Assembly (NCBI GenBank): GCA_037447605.1
Contig: CM074814.1
Location: forward strand, 2,662,114-2,686,530
Source: Zygnema circumcarinatum
Lineage: Eukaryota; Streptophyta; Zygnematophyceae; Zygnematales; Zygnemataceae
Length of the DNA stretch: 24,417 bases
Reading direction: 5' to 3'
Part shown: positions 24,375 through 24,417 of the stretch, piece by piece
How positions within the stretch are numbered: position 1 is the stretch's first letter
Layout: the number at the start of each line of letters is the position of its first letter
Made by a program: the position numbers and the translations under genes
The notes under the pieces: model-generated
The model's database searches: none
The model's input: the letters and a program-made list of their open reading frames with translations, nothing else
Told to the model about the DNA's origin: nothing

Positions 24375-24417
24375 CAGCCCTGCGTGGGGCGGGCGGAAGC
24401 GGGAGGGGGAGGGAGGG

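Overview
The window is nuclear DNA from a plant-lineage eukaryote, most likely a streptophyte (land plant or charophyte alga). Three things point there. Genes are cut by many GT-AG introns. Telomere-like TTTAGGG/TTTTAGGG motifs and AAACCCTAA boxes are scattered throughout. One gene is an ortholog of SUVR5, a plant histone methyltransferase. Introns and spacers are full of GA/CT, CCCCAA and other simple repeats, so long open frames over those tracts are not genes. Exon models below were built by hand from family motifs, splice signals and codon phase; every internal junction closes in phase.

Layout: (1) 906-3091, minus strand: part of an RluA-type RNA pseudouridine synthase. Five exons are readable; the 3' end lies beyond base 1 and the 5' end is unresolved. 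Its introns hold the CCCCAA array (1-718), a hairpin (1377-1472), a GA tract and a degenerate telomere-like block. (2) 3092-4747: spacer between this gene and the divergently transcribed gene 3, with a palindromic G-box and an inverted CCAAT box, a G-rich tract and a CT tract. (3) 4748-8797, plus strand: an eight-exon LarB-family gene (335 aa), related to the bacterial enzyme that starts nickel-pincer nucleotide synthesis, with an added N-terminal extension. (4) 8798-9982: spacer. (5) 9983-19518, plus strand: an eleven-exon SUVR5-type H3K9 methyltransferase (1902 aa) with an N-terminal module, four Cys/His repeats, an AT-hook-like motif, zinc fingers and pre-SET/SET/post-SET. (6) 20061-20134: tRNA-Thr(AGT). 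(7) 20279-24374, plus strand: a previously hidden five-exon paralog of only the N-terminal SUVR5 module, with matching intron positions and phases but no zinc fingers or SET domain. Its second intron contains a roughly 1 kb GAAGTA-type satellite.

The genes do not form one pathway: they are an RNA modification enzyme, a nucleotide-cofactor enzyme and chromatin proteins. The real functional link is between the SUVR5 ortholog and its tandem, catalytically empty relative, which could compete for or share a partner bound by the common N-terminal module. The most interesting points are this paralog, the Asp-for-Glu change in the LarB active-site motif, and the Gly-for-Asp change in the pseudouridine synthase motif.
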